Shown here piece by piece: positions 8,839 through 22,329 of a DNA stretch of 64,000 nt (position 1 is the first letter of the stretch; every line of letters begins with the position of its first letter). The stretch is from assembly GCA_965226025.1 (NCBI GenBank), contig CBDDCD010000002.1, positions 1,054,001-1,118,000 of the forward strand. Reading direction: 5' to 3'. The notes under the pieces were generated by a model. That model ran no database searches, was not told where the DNA came from, and saw only the letters and a program-made list of their open reading frames with translations. The position numbers and the translations under genes were made by a program. The DNA is from Moanibacter sp965226025 (lineage in GTDB: Bacteria; Verrucomicrobiota; Verrucomicrobiia; Opitutales; UBA2987).

Positions 8839-9046
8839 AGTCAGGGCAAAGGCCGAATTAGCGCAGTCATAAAAGGCCCAGCTGATGGCGCTGGGGGGGA
8901 GGTGGTTTTCCTTCGAAGAGCTCAGAGTGAACGGTGGGTCTCGGGTTGCGAGTTGCGGGATGCGGGATACGAGATGGGAGATGCCGGCATCGATGTCTTT
9001 GTCGTAAGGCTCGTCGTTTCAACCTCGAATCGAATTGATTGGGGTA

Positions 9047-9119
9047 GCCGCGTCCGCAAGGACACGGTTGATTGTAACGCCAACGGGAGCCGTTTCGTTC
9101 GCGTCCTTGCGGCCGCGGC
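9047..9119. repeat. GC-rich palindrome, GCCGCGGCCGCAAGGACGCG family
   Basis: The left arm at 9047-9066 and the right arm at 9100-9119 pair over 20 bases with two mismatches around a loop of about 33 bases. The same arm sequence recurs at 27028-27112. It lies between two genes on the minus strand and, with the G7 run nearby, adjoins the unresolved start of the UMF1-like gene. Confidence 0.7.
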
Positions 9120-9143
9120 CAAGCCTGGAATACGGACCACTGT

Positions 9144-9935
9144 TTACTCTCTTTCCCGCACTTTGATTTCGTCTCCGATTCCGATCGGTAAAGATTGGGC
9201 GGCGTTTCCGCCGTTGATCGCGATCTCGAGAAAGCCACCGGATCCAAGGTAGGCCAAAGCCTGACCAAGCTGCACGTCCTGAAACGTCTTGGCGAACGGG
9301 ATTCGCAATTGCCCGGCTAAGACCTCGATTCTTGAGTCGTCCCTTCCATCTTCGCCGACGGGGATCGCGATGTTCGAAATCGCGTTTCCAAAATGATCGA
9401 TGTAAATCACCCGGCCCTTGATCGGGTGCCCCTGGAATGTGGCTCTCGGGCGTTCCAGCGAGTTGAGGGAATCCTTCCGGGGACCGAACTCATGCAACGC
9501 AATCCCATTGGCCAGATGGGAGGCAGCGGGGGCGAAGATGTCTCTGCCGTGAAAGGTGGAGCTGATCGATTCCGACATCAGCTTAGGGTTCTGGATATTT
9601 CGAATATCGACTCGGGGATGTTGCTTTTGGTCCGTTAGGAAACTGAAGAGGCCGTTGTCCGGCCCGACAAAGTAGAATCCGGCGGCGGAGACCATGATTC
9701 GATCTCGTGAGGTCCCTACACCTGGGTCGACAACGCCGACCAGGATGGTCCCTTGGGGAAAATCCCTGAAACACTGGCTCAAGACAAAGGCGCCGGCGGC
9801 GACATCGCCTGGTGGGATATGGTGAGTGATGTCGACGATGGCTGGTTCACGGGCAATGGAGTGAATGACCCCTTTCATACTCGCAACATACCAGTCGGAT
9901 TGTCCGAAATCTGACAGCAATGCGAATATGGGCAT
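9144..9935 (-). CDS. SAM hydroxide adenosyltransferase / SAM hydrolase (DUF62)
   Basis: 263 residues. Landmarks of the fluorinase/chlorinase/DUF62 superfamily are LLSDFGQSDWYVASMKGVI at the N-terminus, VDITHHIPPGDVAAGAFVL, GVVDPGVGTSRD, FVGPDNGLFSFL and IDHFGNAISNI in the second domain. Members of the DUF62 branch cleave SAM to adenosine and methionine using hydroxide; the physiological role is unclear. The start ATG encodes MPIFALLSDFG, which fits the family start. Nothing in the context narrows the role. Confidence 0.9.
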   Translation of the reverse strand: MPIFALLSDFGQSDWYVASMKGVIHSIAREPAIVDITHHIPPGDVAAGAFVLSQCFRDFPQGTILVGVVDPGVGTSRDRIMVSAAGFYFVGPDNGLFSFLTDQKQHPRVDIRNIQNPKLMSESISSTFHGRDIFAPAASHLANGIALHEFGPRKDSLNSLERPRATFQGHPIKGRVIYIDHFGNAISNIAIPVGEDGRDDSRIEVLAGQLRIPFAKTFQDVQLGQALAYLGSGGFLEIAINGGNAAQSLPIGIGDEIKVRERE

Positions 9936-10085
9936 GGTCCGATAAAACTACGTCTGTGACGCATTTTACAATTGAATCCGCGAGGAGGACGCTTTTTTCT
10001 GTAAAAATATCGTAAAGTCTGAGAGTATTTGTCGTTTCGCTGAGGTGTCTGTTTTCCCTGTTAACCATCTTTGCTACTACTAGGA

Positions 10086-11981
10086 ATGTCCGAAAATTCT
10101 TTCACCGTGCTCATCGTAGAAGACGACGTCAGTCTACGGAAGACGATTCAGCTTGCATTGAAGAATCGAGATTTTCGCATTCTCGAAGCGAGCGACGGGG
10201 AGGAGGCGCTGGAGACATTTAAGAACGCCAAAGTCGAAGCGATCCTGCTTGATGCGGTGATTCCGCGTCTCGATGGCTTCGAAGTCTGTCAGAGGATCCG
10301 GAAGTTACCGAGCGGCTCCGACATTCCCATACTCATGGTTACGGGTCTGGATGACCCGGAGTCTCTGGATCGGGCTTTCGCCGCCGGGGTGAGCGATTTC
10401 ATTACCAAGCCGTTAAATCTCGGCCTCTTGAGTCGGCGTCTTTATCGACTTGCCCAGAGTCGGAGAGTGGAGGGCAAGCTCAGGCAGAGGGAGCTCGAGT
10501 TCGATTCCATATTCCGCGCTATTCCTGATGCCATAATCTACACCGATCCCAAGCTCAACATTCTGACCTGCAATCCAGCTTTCACCAGTATCTTCGGATA
10601 CGAAGCGAAGGAGATTGTGAATGGCTCGGCGCGGATTCTTTACGCCGACGAGGAGTCCTATGATGAACATGTGGAGCGGTGGCTCAACGGAGGAGCGGAG
10701 AAACACCGGCTCCCGCATGAAGTGCGCTTTCGGCGCAAGGACGAGTCGAGATTCTTCGGTGAAACGGTCGGATCCAAGGTGGTCGATGATCAGGGAGAGA
10801 CGGTTGGATTCATTACGATCATTCGGGATATCACGGAACGGAAGAATACGGAAGAGGAGCGGGTTAAAGAGGACAAACTGGAAACGATGGGATTGCTGGC
10901 CGGTGGCATCGCCCACGATCTCAATAACATCATAACGGCGCTGATGAGCAGCGTCTCGCTGGTACGCATGGAATTGCCTCAGGGTGGGATGGCGGCCGAG
11001 TATCTGGGCGAGTGCCAGGCAGCGCTCGATCAGGCGATGCAATTGTCGCAACAGCTTCTTACATTTTCGAAGGGCGGGGAACCGATCAAGAAATTGATCG
11101 ATCTTCCCAAACTGGTTCGCAGCACCGTAGAACTCGCCCTAAGGGCGACAAAGTCGATCGCAGAGTATGATATTCCGGAGGAAGTTTGGCATGTTGAGGC
11201 CGATGAGGGGCAGATTGTCCAAGTGATCAGTAATCTCGTCATCAACGCGGATCAGGCGATGCCTTTCGGAGGAACCGTGTCGGTGGCGATGAAAAACGCT
11301 GAGCTTGCCTCTGATAACCGATTCGGCCTGGAGCCCGGGAGCCATGTTGCGATTTCTCTAGCGGACCATGGAATCGGCATTCCAGAAAATTGCATCGACC
11401 GGATATTCGATCCCTATTTCACGACCAAGAAGAGGGGCAGCGGCCTGGGCCTGGCCACCGTCTACTCGGTGATCAAACGCCACCACGGACACATCGAAGT
11501 GACTTCCTATGCCGGGGAGGGCACTTCCGTCACTTGCTATCTCCCAGCGGACGCGGAGGCGAAAATCAACAACGTAAAGAGGTATGCGACGTTTTCCCGT
11601 GGCCAGGGACGGATACTCTGCCTTGAAGATCAGGAGATCATTCGGCGGGGGGTTACGCGGCTTTTGGAAAAAGAAGCCTACAATGTGGTTTGCAAGGAGG
11701 ATGGAAGAGAAGCGGTCGAGGCCTACAAAAGCGCCTATGACCTACCGGAGAAATTCGACCTTGTGATCCTCGACATGACGGTTCCGGGGGGGATGGGCGG
11801 ACTTGAAACGATGAAGCGTCTGAGGGAGTTTGATCCGCGGGTGAAGGCGATCGTCTCGAGTGGGTATTGGGATGACCCGGTAATGGCCAACCCATTGGAC
11901 TACGGATTTAAAGGCGTTCTGCCCAAGCCCTTCAGCCGCGAGGAATTGCTCCGGGTGGTGGCGGAGGTGATCGCGGGCTAG
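10086..11981 (+). CDS. Hybrid sensor kinase REC-PAS-HisKA-HATPase-REC
   Basis: 631 residues from ATG 10086; a TTG 15 bases upstream is also in frame. Order: receiver 1 (residues 8-120, acidic E12/D13/D14, phospho-acceptor D56 in LLDAVIP, K108), PAS (about 137-252, ending IIRDITERK), HisKA with GGIAHDLNNI (His277), HATPase_c with N box NLVINADQAM, G1 DHGIGIPE, F box FDPYFTTK and G2 GSGLGLATV, then receiver 2 (FDLVILDMTVPG). No membrane segment is present, so it is a cytoplasmic phosphorelay protein of the PAS-hybrid type. No partner regulator is adjacent. Its stop TAG lies in the following palindrome. Confidence 0.93.
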   Translation: MSENSFTVLIVEDDVSLRKTIQLALKNRDFRILEASDGEEALETFKNAKVEAILLDAVIPRLDGFEVCQRIRKLPSGSDIPILMVTGLDDPESLDRAFAAGVSDFITKPLNLGLLSRRLYRLAQSRRVEGKLRQRELEFDSIFRAIPDAIIYTDPKLNILTCNPAFTSIFGYEAKEIVNGSARILYADEESYDEHVERWLNGGAEKHRLPHEVRFRRKDESRFFGETVGSKVVDDQGETVGFITIIRDITERKNTEEERVKEDKLETMGLLAGGIAHDLNNIITALMSSVSLVRMELPQGGMAAEYLGECQAALDQAMQLSQQLLTFSKGGEPIKKLIDLPKLVRSTVELALRATKSIAEYDIPEEVWHVEADEGQIVQVISNLVINADQAMPFGGTVSVAMKNAELASDNRFGLEPGSHVAISLADHGIGIPENCIDRIFDPYFTTKKRGSGLGLATVYSVIKRHHGHIEVTSYAGEGTSVTCYLPADAEAKINNVKRYATFSRGQGRILCLEDQEIIRRGVTRLLEKEAYNVVCKEDGREAVEAYKSAYDLPEKFDLVILDMTVPGGMGGLETMKRLREFDPRVKAIVSSGYWDDPVMANPLDYGFKGVLPKPFSREELLRVVAEVIAG

Positions 11982-12048
11982 GAGTTTGTCGGACTCCTGC
12001 TTTTGACTGCTGCGCGAAGGGCAAAGTTCGTCCGACAAGCTCCTAGCC
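11976..12048. repeat. REP-like palindrome after sensor kinase
   Basis: The arms GGCTAGGAGTTTGTCGGAC (11976-11994) and its partner (12030-12048) match with one mismatch; the loop is about 35 bases. The kinase stop codon TAG (11979-11981) is inside the left arm. The core is TT, not CT, which differs from the sites used by the IS110 element. Confidence 0.85.
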
Positions 12049-12116
12049 AGTAATCGCGGAGCGATTATCTTTGTCAAGATGGGATCTGGTGATCTCGGCA
12101 AAAACAGCAATCTGCT

Positions 12117-12596
12117 TTGATCCTCGTAACGGTCATTCGTCACCCCAGGGAGAGGGTCACCAAATGCAGCCTGGAATCCCTGAAAGGTAGAGAAAACGTC
12201 ACCTTTCTGAAAGCGAAGCCAGGATTCAAATTCAATGCTTCTGGTTTTGTCCTCCTGGATATCGACGCTCCACCCTTGAGCGGTCGGGATGCAGGACGCC
12301 CCATCCTTATCCTGGATAGTACCTGGCGGCTGCTCCCTAAACTTGAGCGGTGGGTGACGGGAAAGCCGCGGCGGCGGAGCATACCGTCGACGGTTGCTAC
12401 CGCCTATCCTCGCAGGAGTAAGCTCTTCCCTGAACCGGAGGGTGGACTCGCGTCGATTGAGGCCCTCCACATTGCCGCAGAGATTCTGGGAGAGAGCGAT
12501 CCCTCTCTGCTCGATGGCTATCCTTGGAGGGAGGAGTTCCTGGCCAAGCTGAGGAGCGGCGAGGAAATGAAGAGGAGAGTTAGATTTCATCACTAG
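12117..12596 (+). CDS. DTW/Tsr3-like aminocarboxypropyltransferase candidate
   Basis: 159 residues from TTG 12117; an in-frame stop at 12090 rules out a longer protein. ILDSTWRLLPKLERWV resembles the LD-x-TW signature of DTW-domain proteins. The later TAYPRRSKLFPEPEGGLASIEALHIAAEIL and LLDGYPWREEFL resemble the EAL-type helix and tail of Tsr3/DTW proteins. Those families transfer the aminocarboxypropyl group of SAM to RNA (rRNA or tRNA uridines). The assignment rests on motif resemblance and needs a profile search. The gene ends in CTAG, which is also the stop of the convergent MFS gene (4-bp overlap). Confidence 0.6.
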   Translation: MILVTVIRHPRERVTKCSLESLKGRENVTFLKAKPGFKFNASGFVLLDIDAPPLSGRDAGRPILILDSTWRLLPKLERWVTGKPRRRSIPSTVATAYPRRSKLFPEPEGGLASIEALHIAAEILGESDPSLLDGYPWREEFLAKLRSGEEMKRRVRFHH

Positions 12597-13777
12597 CTCG
12601 AAATTCGGCGCTGTCTCTGGCGTCGGTAGAGCATGAGATTGACCAGAGCACAGAGACCGACGAATCCGATGGTGGCGTAGAATGGAACACTGGCGTTTCC
12701 AGTGAGGGATCCTGCAGCTCCTGCGAAGAGGGGACCGACGCCTCCTCCGAGCCCGATGAGGGCTTCGTGTATGGCACTTCCTCTGCCTTTTTCGGCAGGT
12801 ATGCTTAGCGAGTAGAATAGGCTCAAAGTAAAGGCGATTCCAATCGCCGAGCCGATGAGCATGGCGGCAACAAGAAAGATCTCGAATCGGAGGGCCAGCG
12901 CGATGAGAAGAAGGCCGGCTGCGGCCAGAAAGAGAACAATGTAAATCGGATACTGCTTTCCCTGCCAGTGGCGGCTCACAAGCATGGCCAGAAAGATGGC
13001 GAGACCGGTCAGAATGCGAGCTCCGTGGACAAATGATTGAGAAGACTCCGTAAGGTCGAGGGATTTGAACTCAATGAGTTTGGGAAGCATGTAGACGGTC
13101 ACGTTTATTACGGCGTAGCCGACGAATATTGTGATCCATGCCTGTTTGAGTAGGAGCGGGCCGACAGAGGATCTGAAGTCGAGGCGAAGTCCACCTTTGG
13201 TCACTCTGCTGACCGGATCACAGGTGGCTACGAAAAAGAGAAGAATGAGGGCCAATATTCCCGAAATACAATAGGGTGTGCCGGCGTTGTAGCCACCGTC
13301 AATTGCGGCCCACTCTCCGATCGAGCCCACCAACCCTCTCCCGGTGGCGGCACCGAGAGTCCAGCCAATGTTGAAGACGCAGAGATTCAGGGGAAAGCTT
13401 CCCGGCGTGGAACGATCAGCCATCCAGGCCATAAGCGGCGGCCAAAACATGGAGAGGAAGATACGCCGCAGGGTGGAAGCAGCCGTCAGAATGGAAATGC
13501 TTGGAGCGAAGATCAGCCCGAATGAAGAGAGGCACACCCCCGCAACTGCGATAATGACGATGATTCTTCGCCCGGTCTTTTCACTGAGCGGTCCGAATAT
13601 TAGACAGCCGACACTGTATCCGATCGCATTGGCGGTGGCGAGAAATCCCTGCTGCCACTGGGCCGCCTGAAACTCGGTCTGGGCGAAGAGAGCATCGTTA
13701 ATTTCCGCCATGCCGTGGAGGCAGTCCATCAGGAAGGCGGCGCCGGCAAAGAAAAGAAATGCTGGAAGGCGGACCAT
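12593..13777 (-). CDS. MFS transporter
   Basis: 394 residues from ATG 13777 with about 12 predicted membrane helices. FGPLSEKTGRR is the loop 2-3 MFS signature, IPAEKGRGSAIHEALIGLGGGVGPLFAG is the second-half equivalent, and the tail RRQRQRRISS is basic. A longer in-frame start at 13909 would add 44 residues translated from palindromic repeat DNA and is unlikely. The substrate is unknown. The start codon abuts a perfect hairpin (13777-13809) that would include the ribosome-binding region. Confidence 0.85.
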   Translation of the reverse strand: MVRLPAFLFFAGAAFLMDCLHGMAEINDALFAQTEFQAAQWQQGFLATANAIGYSVGCLIFGPLSEKTGRRIIVIIAVAGVCLSSFGLIFAPSISILTAASTLRRIFLSMFWPPLMAWMADRSTPGSFPLNLCVFNIGWTLGAATGRGLVGSIGEWAAIDGGYNAGTPYCISGILALILLFFVATCDPVSRVTKGGLRLDFRSSVGPLLLKQAWITIFVGYAVINVTVYMLPKLIEFKSLDLTESSQSFVHGARILTGLAIFLAMLVSRHWQGKQYPIYIVLFLAAAGLLLIALALRFEIFLVAAMLIGSAIGIAFTLSLFYSLSIPAEKGRGSAIHEALIGLGGGVGPLFAGAAGSLTGNASVPFYATIGFVGLCALVNLMLYRRQRQRRISS

Positions 13778-13809
13778 TAGTCTGGAAATCCGTGAGATTT
13801 CCAGACTAG
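13777..13809. promoter_or_regulatory. Perfect hairpin abutting the MFS start codon
   Basis: Arms 13778-13790 and 13796-13808 (TAGTCTGGAAATC and its complement) pair perfectly around CGTGA. On the mRNA of the MFS gene the hairpin would lie directly before AUG and could hide the ribosome binding site. This is inference from position only. The outer end runs into the neighbouring REP-like repeat (CTAGGAATCTG). Confidence 0.55.
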
Positions 13810-13906
13810 GAATCTGTCGGACTTTGAATATCGCAACATCGCGGAAGTTCGGATTCAACGGTGAAGGGTGCAAATCTAAACCAAGTCCATACCGACAGAT
13901 TCCTTG
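13806..13906. repeat. REP-like palindrome between divergent genes
   Basis: The left arm CTAGGAATCTGTCGGACT (13806-13823) pairs with 13883-13906, which reads CAAGGAATCTGTCGG on the opposite strand. The internal region of about 60 bases contains no gene. Unlike most copies, this one sits between gene starts. Confidence 0.75.
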
Positions 13907-13988
13907 CAAGAATCTGCTCGAAAATCGGGGCCTGGAGCACTAAGTCTCGGGTTGGGCAGATTTGAGAGACTAAGGGAAAGGAAGCATT

Positions 13989-14400
13989 ATGGGTGAAGTG
14001 AAGAAAGAGCCGCCTCCCCGATTGGCGAGTGAAGAGGTGCAGGAATTTGTCGGCGTTTGTCACGGGGACTTTGAACGGGTAAAGGTGCTTCTCGGGGAAG
14101 AGAAGCGATTGGTCAATGCCGCTTGGGACTGGGGAGGAGGCGATTGGGAGACAGGTCTGGGCGCGGCCCGCCCATACCGGCCGACGGGAGATCGCTGAAC
14201 ACCTCCTGGACCATGGTGCGCGTATCGACATATTTGCCGCCGCGATGTTGGGTCAGCTTGAAGTCGTCAAGTCGCTGGTCGAGCAGAATCCCGGAATCAA
14301 GGGTGTACCCGGGCCACACGGTATCCCGCTCACCAAGCATGCCGAGTTTGGAGGCGAAGCGGCGAGAGTGGTGTTGGAGTATTTGGAGACCGTAACCTAG
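13989..14400 (+). pseudogene. Ankyrin-repeat protein gene, single-base frameshift
   Basis: The first frame (from ATG 13989) gives VQEFVGVCHGDFERVKVLL and NAAWDWGGGDWETGLGAA. The homologous continuation AHTGRREIAEHLLDHGARI, AAAMLGQLEVVKSLVE and PGIKGVPGPHGIPL is in another frame. An extra C in the run at 14167-14169 accounts for the switch; without it the gene encodes about 136 residues with ankyrin helices. These small ankyrin proteins are widespread and of unknown role. The frameshift may be a real mutation or a sequencing error. Confidence 0.75.
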
Positions 14401-14410
14401 TTGCACAGAA

Positions 14411-15522
14411 ATGGTTTCGTTTTCAGCACAAGACGGCATTGTCGCCACCCGCTACTGGCACCGCCTGGAAGATGGGAAGATCCAGTGCGATGTCTGCCCG
14501 CGGAGCTGCCGGATGCAGGAGGGTCAACGGGGAATGTGTTTCGTTCGCCAGCGGCTGGACGATCAAATCGTACTGACGACCTATGGGCGCTCCAGCGGAT
14601 TCTGCATCGATCCGATCGAGAAAAAGCCGCTCAACCATTTTTTTCCTGGTACTCCGGTCCTCTCATTCGGGACCGCCGGATGCAATCTGGCCTGCAAGTT
14701 CTGCCAGAACTGGGATATCAGCAAGTCTCGAGAGATTGATACCCTGGCCGATCGGGCGAGCCCGGAGAGATTGAGCAAAGAGGCGAAACAGCTCGGCTGC
14801 CGGAGTATCGCCTTCACCTACAACGATCCGGTAATCTTTATGGAGTACGCGATCGACGTGGCTCAGGCCTGTCGGGAAGTCGGTATCAAGACGGTCGCGG
14901 TCACGGCGGGCTACATCTGCCCCGAACCACGAGTGGAATTTTACCGCCACATGGACGCTGCCAACGTCGATCTGAAAGGGTTTACGGAGAGTTTCTACAG
15001 GAAGATCTGCGGCGGTAGTCTGGCCTCCGTTCTCGATACCCTCGTCTACCTGAAGAGCGAAACCGATGTCTGGTTCGAGATCACCAATCTTCTTATACCG
15101 GGTGAGAACGATTCGGAGGATGAGATCGAAAAGCTGACGCAATGGGTGGTTGAAAATCTGGGACCCGACGTCCCTATCCATTTTACCGCTTTCCATCCCG
15201 ACTACAGGATGCTGGAGAAACCTCCCACTCCTCCCGGAACCGTGGCAAGGGCGCGGAGGATCGCGCTGAAGAACGGAATCCGCTACCCCTACACCGGTAA
15301 TGTGCACGACCCGGAGGGGGAAGCACCTTCTGTAACGAGTGCAAAAAAGCCGTCATCGAGCGCGACTGGTATGTCATGAGAGGCTACCGTTTGACGGATG
15401 AGGGCGCCTGTCGCTTCTGCGGCTCACGCTGCCCGGGAGTCTTCGATGGACCACCCGGTGAATGGGGCGCCAAACGGATGCCGATCAGGAATCTGTCGGA
15501 CTTAGGAATCTGCCGGACATAG
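14411..15522 (+). pseudogene. amrS: AmrS-type radical SAM enzyme, frameshifted near the C-terminus
   Basis: The radical SAM cluster motif is GCNLACKFCQNW. The N-terminal CDVCPRSCRMQEGQRGMCFV holds the additional cysteines typical of AmrS (AMMECR1/MEMO1-associated radical SAM). The first frame ends at 15379. The family tail (STFCNECKKAVIERDW, RLTDEGACRFCGSRCPGVF, GAKRMP) continues in another frame to a TAG at 15520-15522. One missing G in the G-run at 15316-15320 explains it. The final residues RNLSDLGICRT are encoded by a REP-like repeat. No MEMO or AMMECR1 gene is seen nearby. Confidence 0.85.
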
Positions 15523-15600
15523 CTCTGCGGCTTTGCGGCGCGCTCGGATTATTCGGGTGCGAATGTGGGTCGCAGCAAATTCCACGACCGACAGCTTCCT
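15488..15600. repeat. Degenerate REP-like palindrome
   Basis: AGGAATCTGTCGGACTTAGGAATC (written as two adjoining repeat starts, 15488-15502 and 15503-15517) pairs imperfectly with ACCGACAGCTTCCTTG at 15588-15603. It forms the end of the amrS reading frame. Confidence 0.55.
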
Positions 15601-15603
15601 TGT

Positions 15604-16165
15604 CCCCGCTCTGCCGGGCGGATCGTGCAACTCATCCGATTAGGCAAAAGCGAGTTACTTATCCTCCGCCCGTCTGGCAGCTTTCCGAAGCCGCTTGCGG
15701 CGCCTAGTCAGCCGGCTGTTTCCATAGGAACCCTTGCAGCGTTTACCTTTTCCGGTTCGGCGATCTCCTCTTCCCATACAATGCTTCTCCTCCTTCGCTC
15801 TTAATTTGCTCCAGTATAGACCGATCAATCTGAAGAGTTCCGAACATCATTGCCAGTTCAATCATTAGCGCGCTTTTCGTGGTCGGCAAGTGGCAGCCAG
15901 CCGGTAATGAGTTCCTAAGCGAATCGAGTGGCCGGAAGACGGTGAGAAGAGCGGGCTTTTTTCTGAGAAAAACTGCGAAACCGCTTGACGGATGAACCAA
16001 AACACTCCTTATTCCAATTCCTTTTTGACAATCTTGTTCTTTGAAATTTGCTTTGTGCGATTCTGCGAGGCAATTGTCAGTTGCAATACTTTGAGGGTGG
16101 GCGCCTTTTAGGTGCCTGCCCAAGGTGTCCAGAATTTTCAGGATTCGGACTCCGAAATGTTTTAA
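15604..16165 (+). promoter_or_regulatory. rRNA operon upstream region with weak promoter candidate
   Basis: No convincing gene is seen in these 560 bases. TTGACA at 16025-16030 is a good -35 box; 17 bases later TTTGCT is only a weak -10. The short open frames here lack family features. The leader probably contains the rRNA promoter and processing signals, but only the -35 box is clear. Confidence 0.35.
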
Positions 16166-18122
<1,957 letters not shown>

Positions 18123-18195
18123 GGGGTCGTAGCTCAGTTGGAAGAGCGCCTGCCTTGCACGTAGGAGGTCGTCGGTTCGAATCCGATCGGCTCCA
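18123..18195 (+). tRNA. tRNA-Ala (TGC)
   Basis: The acceptor stem GGGGTCG pairs with CGGCTCC (two wobbles), the D-arm holds AGCTCAGTTGG, the anticodon loop carries TGC, and the T-arm holds GGTTCGAATCC. CCA is not encoded. It lies in the 16S-23S spacer before tRNA-Ile, the reverse of the commonest bacterial order. Confidence 0.95.
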
Positions 18196-18246
18196 TAGAT
18201 TTCGCCATGGCCGAGATCTATAGAAAAACCGTGATACGGTTTTTCG

Positions 18247-18323
18247 GGGCCCATAGCTCAGTTGGTTAGAGCACGCGCTTGATAAGCGCGGGGTCGGTGG
18301 TTCAAGTCCACCTGGGCCCACCA
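18247..18323 (+). tRNA. tRNA-Ile (GAT)
   Basis: The acceptor GGGCCCA pairs with TGGGCCC, the anticodon stem-loop GCGCTTGATAAGCGC carries GAT, the T-arm holds GGTTCAAGTCC, and the 3' CCA is encoded (18321-18323). Second spacer tRNA of the rRNA operon. Confidence 0.96.
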
Positions 18324-18400
18324 TTATTTTTGGATTGATTATCACTCTATAATCATATCTCATCCTTTTTCTTTCAGTTCTTTGACAGTCAAAGTTTATT

Positions 18401-18425
18401 AGCGGGTAAGTTAAGCGCCTGATGA
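18401..18425 (+). other. Left arm of 23S processing stem
   Basis: This 25-base segment pairs with 21432-21456 with two mismatches and encloses the 23S RNA; further pairing continues inward (TCTGGATAAAAC with GTTTTATCCAG). It is the expected double-stranded RNase III processing stem of pre-23S rRNA. The distal arm runs into a REP-like palindrome starting at 21455. Confidence 0.75.
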
Positions 18426-18469
18426 ATCGTCCTCTTTGGAGGACGTGCGGCGTTAAATTTGTCTGGATA

Positions 18470-21412
<2,943 letters not shown>

Positions 21413-21454
21413 CATCAAATTTAGGGCCGCCTCATCGGGCGCTTAATTTACCCG

Positions 21455-21554
21455 CTAGGAATCCGTCGGTTTCGGATGTTCGACGCCATTTGCACCCAAT
21501 TCTCACGATGGCGGTTTCAAGCGTCCCCGACCATACCGACGGATTCCTTTCTAG
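21455..21554. repeat. REP-like palindrome in the 23S-5S spacer
   Basis: The left arm CTAGGAATCCGTCGGT (21455-21470) pairs with 21535-21554 (CTAGAAAGGAATCCGTCGGT on the other strand). The loop is about 64 bases. It would be transcribed within the rRNA precursor. Confidence 0.75.
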
Positions 21555-21629
21555 AATTTGGATTCGAGAATTGAGAATTTTACTATGGATAAAGACTCAA
21601 AGCTCCGACAATTCTCGAATCTAAATTCT
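21553..21629. other. Inverted repeat preceding 5S
   Basis: AGAATTTGGATTCGAGAATT (21553-21572) pairs with 21610-21629 with one mismatch. It borders the 5' end of 5S and may act as a pre-5S processing structure. Confidence 0.5.
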
Positions 21630-21742
21630 GGTGAGTATAGGTGAGGGGAAACACACGTTCCCATCCCGAACACGCTCGTTAAGCCCTCAACCGCCGATGG
21701 TAGTGCGGCCCAGATGTCGTGCGAGAGTAGGTTATCGCCAGG
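21626..21742 (+). rRNA. rrf: 5S ribosomal RNA
   Basis: About 115 bases. The terminal stem is CTGGTGA...TCGCCAG, with the conserved CCCATCCCGAACACG and CCGATGGTAGTG segments. The ends are estimated to within a few bases. Confidence 0.9.
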
Positions 21743-21749
21743 ATCCTTT

Positions 21750-21785
21750 GACCCTCCTTCGCCTTCGGGTGGGGGAGGGTCTTTT
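21750..21785 (+). terminator. Intrinsic terminator of the rRNA operon
   Basis: GACCCTCC (21750-21757) pairs with GGAGGGTC (21774-21781), with an inner TTCG-type hairpin, followed by TTTT. This is one of the few classical Rho-independent terminators in the window. Confidence 0.85.
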
Positions 21786-22159
21786 CTTACCCAATCTTCC
21801 TCTTCGTCGCGAGCATTGGCGTGAACTTTGTCGACTAAGCGATCCGACTAAGTGTGTAGGGCTGTGCCGGCCGCGGACGATTTAGTCAGCTTGGAAGAGT
21901 ATCGACTATACAGGCTGTCTACACTTGGTCCCGACACTTCGTCGGATACCCTCGTGATCGTCAAATGGTCAAGACTGATTTACGATATTACGTATTTCAG
22001 GCGACCTTTGAACTTGACCAACTGTCCCGTGTCAGATGTCGGAACAACATCGAGTTTCGATTACGATTACGACGATCGATTACTGGCAGAAGGTATCGAC
22101 GGGACTCCCAATCGGAGTTGTCTGCACGTTTGTATCGATGGGAAAAGGAAAAGACAAAT

Positions 22160-22329
22160 CGATTACAAAACTCTAGTCGATGACGAAGCGACTACGGCAT
22201 TCCTGGAACTAAAATATCCAAGAGGATTCTCCAGTCTGAAACGCATAGAAGGCGGTCAGCTTTCTCAGGCATTCTCGTTTGAGGAACGAAGCCTGATTCA
22301 CGGTGATTTCGGTAGAGACAACATCCTAG
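22160..22329 (+). pseudogene. Aminoglycoside-phosphotransferase-like gene, 5' remnant
   Basis: The frame reads YPRGFSSLKRIEGGQLSQAFSFE, the N-lobe of an APH-type kinase, and then directly ERSLIHGDFGRDNIL, the catalytic Brenner motif. The segment of roughly 100-150 residues normally between them is missing, so the gene had an internal deletion. The frame is broken at CTAG (22326-22329) by an IS1634-type element. No good start codon precedes the homologous part; an open frame back to 21852 has no family features. Confidence 0.75.

Noticed and set aside
12593..12596. Overlapping stop codons CTAG as a special signal
   Set aside because: Both convergent genes end in TAG on the same palindromic CTAG; interesting but fully explained by chance overlap.
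15316..15320. Programmed ribosomal frameshift in amrS
   Set aside because: No slippery heptamer or stimulatory structure is visible; a lost G in a homopolymer is simpler.
18123..18323. Integration (att) site at the spacer tRNAs
   Set aside because: No integrase gene or duplicated tRNA end was seen nearby.
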